Of a stretch of 9,198 nucleotides of DNA, positions 1-5,680 are shown in pieces (the first letter of the stretch is position 1; the number at the start of each line of letters is the position of its first letter). The stretch is from CAZMCC01 sp964564695. GTDB lineage: Bacteria; Planctomycetota; Phycisphaerae; Phycisphaerales; UBA1924. Location: positions 1-9,198 of the forward strand of contig CAZMCC010000124.1 of the NCBI GenBank assembly GCA_964564695.1, written 5' to 3'. Under the pieces are notes generated by a model. That model did no database searches. It had not been told where the DNA came from and worked only from the letters and a program-made list of their open reading frames with translations. A program made the translations under genes and the position numbers.

Positions 1-1
1 A

Positions 2-2020
2 CCCGTTTCTGGTTCCGGTGGCACAGGCGTCCCGCCTGTGACCGGCGCAGCCGGCGCCTATGAGCAGCTCTCGATCCCGCCCGTGGCGGTGGATCACGCC
101 GCGGTCGCCGCGACCGCGAGCCACCTGACCAACGCTCCCGAGCTCGGCAAGCGGGCCACGCTCGCGTGGGACGAGGCCCTGGCCCTGGGCGAGACCCACG
201 GCTTCCGCAACGCCCAGTCCACCGTCATCGCGCCCACCGGCACGATCGGCCTCCTTATGGATTGCGACACGACCGGCATTGAGCCCGACTTCGCCCTCGT
301 GAAGTTCAAGAAGCTCGCCGGCGGCGGGTACTTCAAGATCGCCAATGCGTCCGTCAAGCCCGCCCTCGAGGCCCTGGGCTACTCGCCGGCGCAGATGCGG
401 GACATCCTGATCTACCTGCTTGGCACCTTGAGCACCGACGTCGCGATGCCCGGCTTTGGTGCTGCTGGTGGTACAGGCGTCCCGCCTGTGTCCCCGATGA
501 CCTTCGCCCAGTGGCTCAAGACCAAGGGCCTCACCGACGCCGACCTCGTCGTCGTCAACGACGCCCTCCCCGGCGTCTTCGAGGTGAGCTTCGCCTTCAA
601 CGCCTGGACCCTGGGCGACGACGCGATGAAGCGCCTCGGCATCGATCCCGACGGCGCCAAGGCCGACCCGGCGTTCAACCTCCTCAAGACCCTCGGCCTG
701 AGCAAGGCCCAGATCAACGAGCTCAACGAGCTGATCTGCGGCACCCAGACCATCGAGGGCGCGCCGCACCTCAAGGCCGAGGACGTCTCCGTCTTCGACT
801 GCGCCAACAAGTGCGGCAAGAAGGGCCGGCGGTTCATCCACCCGCACGGGCACATCCGCATGATGGCGGCCGCCCAGCCGTTCATCTCCGGGGCGATCTC
901 CAAGACCATCAACCTCCCCAACGAGGCCACGGTCAAGGACATCACCGAGTGCTACCGCCTCAGCTGGGAGCTGGGTCTCAAGGCCAACGCTCTCTATAGA
1001 GACGGCTGCAAGCTCAGCCAGCCGCTGAACTCGGGCTCGGACGACGCCGCGGCTAAGGACGAGGAAACGGCCCCCGCCGCCGCCGCGACCCCGGAGGCAC
1101 AGGTAAAAAAGTCTGCGGGCTCGGACCTGGCGGCTGCGCAACCTGTGGCGACGACGCTGCCGGCGTCTATCCAGCCGACGATTCCCGTTCTTGAGCCGCT
1201 GGTGAGTGCTGGTGGCACAGGCGTCCCGCCGGTGTCCTCCCGGCCGATTCCCCGCCGCCGCCGCCTGCCGGACACCCGGGCGAGCATCACGCACAAGTTC
1301 AAGGTCGCCAACCACGAGGGCTACCTCACCGTCGGCCTCTATGAGGACGGGATGCCCGGCGAGCTCTTCATTACTATGGCCAAGGAAGGCTCGACCATCG
1401 GCGGCCTGATGGACAGCCTGGGGACCGCGACCAGCGTTTCGCTGCAGTACGGCGTGCCGATCCAGTCGCTCGTCACCAAGTTCACCCACCAGCGCTTCGA
1501 GCCCGCGGGCATGACCGGGAACCCGGACATCCCCTTCGCCAAGAGCCTGGTCGACTACATCTTCCGCTGGCTCGGCATGGAGTTCATCCCCGGCTACCGC
1601 GAGGAAAACGCCCCGAAGCGGGGTGGCGATGCGGATTCGGGTGGTGGGGGTGGTCATCGCGACCAGCACGCCGAGATGCATCGGCGCCATGTTCAGGCCG
1701 TGAACACCACGCGGGACGTCCTTGAGAAGCCCGCCGCCCCGGCCCACGCCGATGGCTCGAAGCGGGGATTCATCGGGGACGTAACGACCGCCGGGGGCGG
1801 AGGCCGATCCTCGCCAGGCCACTCAATGGGTCCCTCTATGGGGTTATCACACGATTCGGGCCTGGGAACGGGCGTGGCGGGTGGCACCCAGACGCTCTCG
1901 GCCGCCATGGCCAGCGCGATGGGGGATGCCCCGGCGTGCGACGGGTGCGGAGCGATCACGGTCCGGAGCGGCACCTGCTACAAGTGCCTGAACTGCGGAA
2001 ATTCCATGGGGTGTAGCTGA
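2..2020 (+). CDS. nrdJ: Vitamin B12-dependent (class II) ribonucleotide reductase, C-terminal part, 5' partial
   Basis: This enzyme reduces ribonucleotides to deoxyribonucleotides with adenosylcobalamin as radical source, in the cytoplasm. The frame is open to the left edge, so the GTG at 38 is not the real start, and the finger-loop active-site cysteine lies outside the window. Visible in order are the phosphate-binding PTGTI (233-247) with MDCDTTGIEPD after it, the barrel end with SKTINLPNEAT and YRDGCKLSQPL (about 895-1026), an Ala/Pro-rich linker (about 1030-1260), a TSCPD-type domain (about 1264-1590, HQRFEPAGMTGNPDI), a Gly/His/Met-rich linker (about 1620-1930), and a C-terminal cysteine tail (1937-2017) starting CDGCG with CYKCLNCG and final GCS, as expected of a redox or zinc tail. 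Three copies of an in-frame palindromic repeat encode GGTGVPPV. Family identity is secure; the linkers and repeats are the unusual part. Confidence 0.95.
   Translation, partial: PVSGSGGTGVPPVTGAAGAYEQLSIPPVAVDHAAVAATASHLTNAPELGKRATLAWDEALALGETHGFRNAQSTVIAPTGTIGLLMDCDTTGIEPDFALVKFKKLAGGGYFKIANASVKPALEALGYSPAQMRDILIYLLGTLSTDVAMPGFGAAGGTGVPPVSPMTFAQWLKTKGLTDADLVVVNDALPGVFEVSFAFNAWTLGDDAMKRLGIDPDGAKADPAFNLLKTLGLSKAQINELNELICGTQTIEGAPHLKAEDVSVFDCANKCGKKGRRFIHPHGHIRMMAAAQPFISGAISKTINLPNEATVKDITECYRLSWELGLKANALYRDGCKLSQPLNSGSDDAAAKDEETAPAAAATPEAQVKKSAGSDLAAAQPVATTLPASIQPTIPVLEPLVSAGGTGVPPVSSRPIPRRRRLPDTRASITHKFKVANHEGYLTVGLYEDGMPGELFITMAKEGSTIGGLMDSLGTATSVSLQYGVPIQSLVTKFTHQRFEPAGMTGNPDIPFAKSLVDYIFRWLGMEFIPGYREENAPKRGGDADSGGGGGHRDQHAEMHRRHVQAVNTTRDVLEKPAAPAHADGSKRGFIGDVTTAGGGGRSSPGHSMGPSMGLSHDSGLGTGVAGGTQTLSAAMASAMGDAPACDGCGAITVRSGTCYKCLNCGNSMGCS
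17..40 (+). repeat. 24-bp coding palindromic element, copy 1 (GGTGVPPV)
   Basis: The 24 bases encode GGTGVPPV in the nrdJ frame. The last 19 form a perfect inverted repeat, CACAGGCG-TCC-CGCCTGTG (22-40). The preceding codon is tcc and the following one acc, slightly different from the flanks of copies 2 and 3. Confidence 0.85.
467..490 (+). repeat. 24-bp coding palindromic element, copy 2 (GGTGVPPV)
   Basis: The same element with one synonymous difference from copy 1 (GGT for GGC at the second codon, 470-472), which shortens the perfect arms to 7 bases (473-479 and 483-489). It sits between VAMPGF and TFAQWLK, where typical class II reductases have a short connection before the next helix, so it looks like an addition to a surface loop. 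It shares the flanks gct and tcc with copy 3. Confidence 0.85.
1211..1234 (+). repeat. 24-bp coding palindromic element, copy 3 (GGTGVPPV)
   Basis: The same element with a synonymous change (CCG for CCT in the seventh codon) that breaks one pair of the palindrome. It lies in the low-complexity linker between the catalytic barrel and the TSCPD-type domain. Its flanks gct and tcc match copy 2. Confidence 0.85.
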
Positions 2021-2049
2021 TTTGAACGATTTTGGGCGATCGCGGGGCC

Positions 2050-2118
2050 GGGAGCTGCCGGCGGCCGGACGGACTCTCGCCGGCGCTGCGGGGTACACGG
2101 ATGCTACTCGCAGCTCCC
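2050..2118 (+). other. Long inverted repeat after nrdJ
   Basis: Nine-base perfect arms GGGAGCTGC (2050-2058) and GCAGCTCCC (2110-2118) enclose a second GC stem (CGGCG at 2059-2063 with CGCCG at 2078-2082). It begins 30 bases after the nrdJ stop. It has no T-run of its own, so it is more likely an mRNA 3' structure or part of a small RNA than a simple terminator. Confidence 0.45.
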
Positions 2119-2133
2119 CTAATAAGGTCGGAA

Positions 2134-2177
2134 ATGCCTGACTTCATCCGTACAACAGGATGGTGAGTCCTAGGCAT
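2134..2177 (+). other. Imperfect long hairpin in the nrdJ 3' region
   Basis: Three helices stack in register: ATGCCT (2134-2139) with AGGCAT (2172-2177), ACT (2141-2143) with AGT (2166-2168), and CATCC (2145-2149) with GGATG (2158-2162). The loop is GTACAACA. The interrupted pairing looks like folded RNA rather than a DNA-binding palindrome. No known riboswitch family was recognised. Confidence 0.4.
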
Positions 2178-2211
2178 CACGCGAGCTTCCGGCCCGCGAA
2201 TCGCTCGAAAT

Positions 2212-2256
2212 GTGGGGGGGAAGCCCCCACGGGGCACGTGGCGGCGAGTGGTCTTT
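2212..2256 (+). terminator. Probable terminator downstream of nrdJ
   Basis: GTGGGGG (2212-2218) pairs perfectly with CCCCCAC (2224-2230). A competing hairpin, CCACG (2227-2231) with CGTGG (2237-2241), follows, and a run of six T ends the segment just after it. The T-run is not directly attached to the strongest stem, so termination is probable rather than certain. Confidence 0.5.
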
Positions 2257-2264
2257 TTTAAAGA

Positions 2265-2293
2265 TTACCGTCGTAACGACTGTGTGGTAAACT
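2265..2293 (+). promoter_or_regulatory. Promoter-like boxes around a palindrome
   Basis: TTACCG (2265-2270) and TAAACT (2288-2293) are spaced by 17 bases, a weak sigma-70-like pair. Between and around them lie two inverted repeats: GTCGT-A-ACGAC (2270-2280) and TTACC (2265-2269) with GGTAA (2286-2290). This looks like a promoter with an operator, and would drive the small ORF at 2326 and perhaps the secreted-protein genes. The boxes match the consensus only partly. Confidence 0.3.
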
Positions 2294-2325
2294 GGGCTGA
2301 GGGTGCTGGCAAAAGGAGGGGGTGA

Positions 2326-2421
2326 ATGAATTATCACAGGGTTTTTACCGCGTATTTTTACTTCGCTAAGGGCGCAGAAATTTGTACAGCGTGGTTGCAC
2401 TATTGGCGGCTCCGTGTATGA
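2326..2421 (+). CDS. Small ORF of 31 residues with a strong ribosome binding site
   Basis: ATG at 2326 is preceded by AAGGAGG (2313-2319) with six bases between, the best ribosome binding site in the window. The peptide begins MNYHRVFTAYFYFAKG, ends HYWRLRV, and is rich in aromatic residues (nine Phe, Tyr or Trp), with a basic tail. Its codons (TAT, TTT, GTT, ATT) are AT-richer than those of the neighbours. It ends about 100 bases before the first PEP-CTERM-like gene, so it could be a leader peptide or a small membrane-associated peptide. No family was recognised. A 15-residue ORF starting at the GTG at 2322 overlaps it in another frame. It may equally be a chance ORF in an AT-rich patch. Confidence 0.35.
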   Translation: MNYHRVFTAYFYFAKGAEICTAWLHYWRLRV

Positions 2422-2422
2422 T
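2395..2422 (+). promoter_or_regulatory. Sigma-70-like promoter candidate for the first PEP-CTERM-like gene
   Basis: TTGCAC (2395-2400) and TATGAT (2417-2422) are separated by 16 bases. The -10 box matches the consensus at five of six positions and the -35 box at four. Transcription would begin near 2429 and give a leader of about 95 bases with small hairpins: GAGTC (2447-2451) with GACTC (2460-2464), TGGC (2470-2473) with GCCA (2478-2481), and ACGGAT (2493-2498) with ATCCGT (2501-2506). It overlaps the end of the small ORF. Confidence 0.45.
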
Positions 2423-2523
2423 TGAGCACCTTGGAGTAGGTAGAGGGAGTCCTAAGAGAGACTCTCCGTTGGCTAACGCCAGCGTGCAGAGAACGGATGA
2501 ATCCGTCATACGGGAGGAAGACT

Positions 2524-3207
2524 GTGTTCAACAAGACCCAGAAGAGCATCGGCGCGGCAGTGATCGCGGTGGCGGGCATGGCCGCCGCGGCGAACGCTGA
2601 CGTGATCATGACGTTTGGTTTTACCGACGTCTCCGGCAGTTACGACTATGACGCCGGGACGGACACGGGTGTGTTCACCGGCGTTGCGGTCAATGAGCCG
2701 TTGCTCAAGACTGCGGGCGACGTGTCCCGCATTCGCAACCCGATCGGCACCGCGACGTTCCTTGACGGGTTCGTCAGCGAGCCCGATCCCTCGAACTTCG
2801 AGATCACGATCAACGTGTTCGCGATCGGCCCGAATACGGCGAGCGCCACCGGCTCGTTCCGGATCACGGACGTCGATGGCGACACGATCACCGGCGACAT
2901 CACGACGGGCCTGTGGGTTCGTGGCGCCGGCCAGCGTACCTTCTTCAACGGCGTTCTCGCGAACGTCGATGTGACCAGCGATGAAGGCTTCTTTGATGGA
3001 CCGGACGGCGGCAGCTTCAACACTGCCGGCTTCCAGGACTACATCGGGTCGCTCGTCGGCCTGTTCTTCCGCCCCGCGGGCGTGAACTTCCTTCGCCAGG
3101 ACTTCGGGCCGGTCTCGTCCCAGTTCTCCGGCGAAATCGTTCCCACCCCCGGTGCGATCGCCCTCCTCGGCTTGGGAGGCCTGGTTGCGGCTCGCCGCCG
3201 TCGGTAA
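2524..3207 (+). CDS. Secreted PEP-CTERM-like protein of unknown function, paralogue 1
   Basis: The 227-residue product begins at GTG 2524, chosen because GGGAGGAAG (2512-2520) lies just upstream and because the neighbouring paralogue has the same site and aligns from its own GTG; an ATG at 2497 in frame would put this site inside the gene. A signal peptide covers residues 1-25 (KTQK, hydrophobic AAVIAVAGMAAAA, cleavage after ANA). The mature part is rich in Gly, Asp and Thr, has no cysteine, and looks like a beta-rich exported domain with TFGFTDVSG, AGDVSRI and ITDVDGDTITG. The last 21 residues are the sorting signal: PTPGA, a hydrophobic LLGLGGLVA stretch, then RRRR. In related systems an exosortase processes this tail during export. 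The substrate or structural role is unknown. It shares many blocks with the next gene, so the pair arose by duplication. Confidence 0.88.
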   Translation: MFNKTQKSIGAAVIAVAGMAAAANADVIMTFGFTDVSGSYDYDAGTDTGVFTGVAVNEPLLKTAGDVSRIRNPIGTATFLDGFVSEPDPSNFEITINVFAIGPNTASATGSFRITDVDGDTITGDITTGLWVRGAGQRTFFNGVLANVDVTSDEGFFDGPDGGSFNTAGFQDYIGSLVGLFFRPAGVNFLRQDFGPVSSQFSGEIVPTPGAIALLGLGGLVAARRRR

Positions 3208-3210
3208 GTC

Positions 3211-3256
3211 GGCCAGTGAGTGCGTTGGCCCAGGCACCCGGCTCCCACAAGCCGGG
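3211..3256 (+). other. Two hairpins between the PEP-CTERM-like paralogues
   Basis: GGCCA (3211-3215) pairs with TGGCC (3226-3230), and CCCGGCT (3237-3243) with AGCCGGG (3250-3256). Neither has a T-run, so they may mark a processing point or partial attenuation between the two genes rather than full termination. No clear separate promoter was seen in the 141-base gap, which favours at least partial co-transcription. Confidence 0.35.
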
Positions 3257-3348
3257 AAGTCCGGTAGAGTTCGAGAGATCAAGCCGTAAGTTCGTGTGTT
3301 CTTGCGGGTGGGTGACAAAGAAAGACCATCATCTTCGGGAGGAAGAGC

Positions 3349-4035
3349 GTGTTTACGAAGAACCAGATGAAGATCGTTGCGGTGATCGCGGGTAGTGTGG
3401 CGGGGTTCGCCGCCACGGCCTCGGCAGACGTGGTGTACACCTTCGGGTTCACCGACCTGTCGGGCAACTTCGCCCTGGGTCCCGGTGGCCTGGGCGGGCA
3501 GTTCGACGCCCGCGCCGTTGATACCGCGCTGCTCCGTTCGGCCGGCGACGTTTCCCGTATCGTCGCCCCGTTCGGTACCGCTGTGTACGACGACGGGTTC
3601 GTCACCGGCCTCGATCCCGCCGATGTTGTCCTCAGCATCAGCGTGTTCAACGTCCTCGGTGGTGCGATCCCGACCGCCGAAGGCGTGGGTGATTTCACGA
3701 TCACCGACGTTGACGGTGACACCATCTCCGGCCAGATCGACGGCATCTGGTTGCTCTTGGGCGATGGCGTCTTCTTCAACGGCAACCTCTCGCTCGTTGC
3801 CATCACCTCCGACGACGGCAGCTTCGATGGCCCCGCTGGCGGCGCGGTTGATGTGACGGGCGTCGGTATCCTCGAAGGCGCCAACACCGTCCTCTTCACC
3901 AACGCCATCCCGGGTTGGTGGGATGCGTCCTTCCGCGATGTCTCCACGCAGTTCGCCGGCGAACTCCTCCCGACCCCCGGTGCGATGGCGCTCCTGGGTC
4001 TCGGCGGACTCGTCGCCACCCGTCGTCGCCGCTGA
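3349..4035 (+). CDS. Secreted PEP-CTERM-like protein of unknown function, paralogue 2
   Basis: The 228-residue product starts at GTG 3349, seven bases after the end of GGGAGGAAG (3338-3346 region), the same ribosome site as its paralogue. Residues 1-26 form a signal peptide ending ASA. The mature domain repeats the landmarks of paralogue 1 in order: TFGFTDLSG, AGDVSRI, a DDGFV segment, ITDVDGDTISG, TSDDGSFDGP and STQFAGE. The C-terminal 21 residues are PTPGA, LLGLGGLVA and RRRR, the exosortase-type sorting signal. The middle (residues about 40-60) and the region before the tail are the most diverged. No catalytic motif or cysteine is visible, so a structural or surface role fits, but this is not shown. 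Transcription should stop at the hairpin at 4092-4125. Confidence 0.88.
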   Translation: MFTKNQMKIVAVIAGSVAGFAATASADVVYTFGFTDLSGNFALGPGGLGGQFDARAVDTALLRSAGDVSRIVAPFGTAVYDDGFVTGLDPADVVLSISVFNVLGGAIPTAEGVGDFTITDVDGDTISGQIDGIWLLLGDGVFFNGNLSLVAITSDDGSFDGPAGGAVDVTGVGILEGANTVLFTNAIPGWWDASFRDVSTQFAGELLPTPGAMALLGLGGLVATRRRR

Positions 4036-4091
4036 TCGCCGCCGATCGCGATGGACCTCGGCCCTGCAGACTGCTCTTACGCTTACTCCCG

Positions 4092-4125
4092 CAGCCTCCG
4101 CCTTCATCGGCGGAGGCTGTTTTTT
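4092..4125 (+). terminator. Rho-independent terminator of the PEP-CTERM-like pair
   Basis: Perfect 11-base arms CAGCCTCCGCC (4092-4102) and GGCGGAGGCTG (4109-4119) enclose the loop TTCATC and are followed directly by six T. It lies 57 bases after the stop codon of the second paralogue. It is the clearest terminator in the window. Confidence 0.92.
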
Positions 4126-4233
4126 GTTTGCGGCGTTGACACAGTCCCGCCGCGGTGTTGCAGTTGCATTTGGCCGCCGGCGCCGACACGCGCCCGCACA
4201 CCTGGTCGTTGCGCGCCGCCGTGGTGAGATGAA

Positions 4234-4461
4234 TTACCGAGCTGGCGGTCCGACCTTGCCCCGAAACTCGATCTGCCACCGTCCCAGAATCCAGCCGTCC
4301 TCGTTTCGGACCACCACCTCGAACCGGTCGAGGTAGTCTCCAAGAGCGCGCGTTGTCAGCGTGAGGGTGGCGGTGGGGTGGGGGGCTTGGTCCCTCGAGC
4401 GGCGAAGGCCCGGCGGACAGAGCTCCGCCGGGGCACCCGACTCACGGTCAGTGCAGGTCGC
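4234..4461 (-). pseudogene. Remnant of an NTF2/SnoaL-like protein (C-terminal end only)
   Basis: Read on the minus strand, about 48 residues ending at TAA (4234-4236) look like genuine protein: ATLTLTTRALGDYLDRFE, then VVVRNEDGWILGRWQIEF. The pattern of a beta strand, Y-x-D-x-F, then DGW followed by another strand is typical of the C-terminal end of SnoaL/NTF2-like domains. There is no usable start: upstream the frame runs through a GC hairpin (4409-4432) into the stop codon of the 4462-5019 gene, which is in the same frame. The first GTG lies inside the conserved strand. The simplest reading is a gene that lost its N-terminal part, perhaps by deletion or by the arrival of the hairpin. A frameshifted gene or stop-codon readthrough are less likely alternatives. 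Confidence 0.4.
4409..4432. repeat. 24-bp GC palindrome
   Basis: Perfect nine-base arms CCCGGCGGA (4409-4417) and TCCGCCGGG (4424-4432) surround the loop CAGAGC. It lies 30 bases after the stop of the minus-strand gene at 4462-5019 and has no T-run. Read on the minus strand it encodes PAELCPPG within the remnant frame. It may be a transcript-stabilising hairpin or a dispersed palindromic repeat. Confidence 0.5.
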
Positions 4462-5019
4462 TCAGCCAGCGCGCACGCGGCGGGCCTTGAACTCGCCTTC
4501 GAGGCGCCATGTGCGGGCGTCGGGTTGGAGGGCTTCGCCGAGCCAGTGGAAGGTGTCGGGGGTGATCTCGGTGAAGCGCCAGCGCGTCGTCGTGCCGTCG
4601 GGGCGCGTACCGGTCTGGATGATGTCGGCTCCGATTCGCCGACCGACCTGCTCCTCGAAGTGGTCGCCGGCCGGGTTGTGCCAGGTGATGCGCCAGGCCT
4701 CGGTCGTTGAGTCCCAGACGCGGAGAGTCGTGCCGTACATGTTCAGTTTTTTGTCGAGCGCTCCCGGACGGCGGTCGGCGCGGCGCGGCATGATCCAGAC
4801 ATCCTGCACCGCACGGCCTTCGAGTACCCAGCCCGCGTGCACCTCGCCCTTGATGCCCTTGGCGCTCACGTTCGTGCCCCAGTAGTGGATGACGTCGAGC
4901 TCCCAGGCGCCGACGAGCCAGCCGTAGACGTCGGCGGACTCGGGGATCTCGGGCGAGCGCCCGTCGGAGGCGAGGGCCGCGTGGAGGTCGGTACGAACTG
5001 CGTTGAGGGTCGTGGTCAT
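4462..5019 (-). CDS. Conserved small protein, DUF1579/calycin-like
   Basis: The 185-residue product is read from ATG at 5019, supported by GGAGGAG (plus 5027-5033) seven bases upstream; the frame extends further to 5121, but that part is not protein-like. Features are a short N-terminal helix, then YGWLVGAWELDVIHYWG, GWVLEGRAVQDVWIMPRR, YGTTLRVWDS, WRITWHNPAGD and TRWRFTEITPDTFHW, ending WRLEGEFKARRV. The W-x3-G-x-W start and the alternating strands with many tryptophans resemble lipocalin-like barrels such as DUF1579 proteins, which often bind small ligands; this is an analogy, not a firm family call. There is no signal peptide, so it is probably cytoplasmic. It appears to be a single gene: the next minus-strand gene upstream, mraZ, is 866 bases away and separated by a terminator. 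Confidence 0.8.
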   Translation of the reverse strand: MTTTLNAVRTDLHAALASDGRSPEIPESADVYGWLVGAWELDVIHYWGTNVSAKGIKGEVHAGWVLEGRAVQDVWIMPRRADRRPGALDKKLNMYGTTLRVWDSTTEAWRITWHNPAGDHFEEQVGRRIGADIIQTGTRPDGTTTRWRFTEITPDTFHWLGEALQPDARTWRLEGEFKARRVRAG

Positions 5020-5126
5020 GACGAGGCTCCTCCCAAGAAGTTTCCGCAGGGGGGAATGGGAGCACCATGAGCGAGTCATGAATGGGGGGTCATGCCCGGG
5101 CGGATTCCACGAAATGTGCACGGTCC

Positions 5127-5183
5127 AAAAACGCCGCCTGCCCCGCGTGGCTGGTGTAAGCCAAGGGGGCAGGCGGCGCTTTT
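5127..5183 (-). terminator. Large terminator hairpin closing the mraZ-strand transcript
   Basis: Thirteen-base perfect arms CGCCGCCTGCCCC (5132-5144) and GGGGCAGGCGGCG (5166-5178), one mismatch, then four A-T pairs. The loop holds a second stem, TGGCT (5148-5152) with AGCCA (5159-5163). On the minus strand the hairpin is followed by five T; on the plus strand by four T. No gene reads into it from the plus side, so it most likely ends a transcript coming from mraZ or from the noncoding region between. Confidence 0.8.
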
Positions 5184-5188
5184 AGGCA

Positions 5189-5226
5189 ACGGGGCGTGGT
5201 GGTGGTGGTGGTGGTTTTTGCCCCGT
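5189..5226. repeat. GTG microsatellite inside a hairpin
   Basis: Twenty bases of uninterrupted GTG repeat (5196-5215) followed by T are enclosed by seven-base arms ACGGGGC (5189-5195) and GCCCCGT (5220-5226). It lies directly beside the large terminator. Repeat number could vary between strains. Confidence 0.6.
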
Positions 5227-5652
5227 CACCTGGGAATCGCGTGCTCGCGGGGGAGCCAAAATCGAGTCCTTCGATTCGGGCGCCCTCGCGAGCTTCGGTC
5301 AATACGCCCGCCGCGCGGGAGGGCGCGACGGGCGTGAGGAGGAAGAAGGCTTGCGGCGGTGGGCGTGCTGGGGAATCGTGCCGAGCACCCGAGGGCGGTA
5401 GAGCCGCTGCGGGTGGCACAAATTCGTCGAGTCCTTTCGACGAGCTCGGCCGCGGGCCTGGTGCCCGATCTCGGTCGCGTGCGCGTCCTGCGCCGAAACC
5501 GAGACCGGGCGTGATCCTTCGTGGTCCTGAGCGTGACCTGTCTTCGGTTGTCAGCGCTCGAGGTGGGGGGGAGGAGTGGGGGACAGCGAGGGGTCATTCG
5601 GAGCGGGGGTCGCGGCGCGTCCGTGCGCCGCAATCACTCCGAATGTCCGACG

Positions 5653-5680
5653 CGGGCCCAAACACACACACACACGCCCG
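5653..5680. repeat. AC microsatellite inside a short hairpin
   Basis: Seven AC units (5662-5675) are flanked by CGGGC (5653-5657) and GCCCG (5676-5680). The layout parallels the GTG repeat at 5189-5226. Confidence 0.5.

Noticed and set aside
38..40. GTG at 38 as the start of nrdJ
   Set aside because: The frame is open to the window edge, the GTG is the last codon of the palindromic repeat, and essential catalytic parts of the enzyme must lie upstream.
2506..4107. A 533-codon open frame on the minus strand opposite both PEP-CTERM-like genes
   Set aside because: It mirrors the codon bias of the two plus-strand genes, has an Arg/Glu/Asp/Gly-rich composition and passes through the terminator. 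The plus-strand genes have signal peptides, ribosome sites and paralogy.
4136..4164. A perfect TTGACA at 4136-4141 as a plus-strand promoter
   Set aside because: The matching -10 position reads TGCAGT and no plus-strand gene follows; neighbouring genes lie on the minus strand.
5226..5633. A 135-codon minus-strand frame downstream of mraZ, considered as rsmH or another protein
   Set aside because: The product is Arg/Pro/Thr-rich without any methyltransferase motif or domain pattern.
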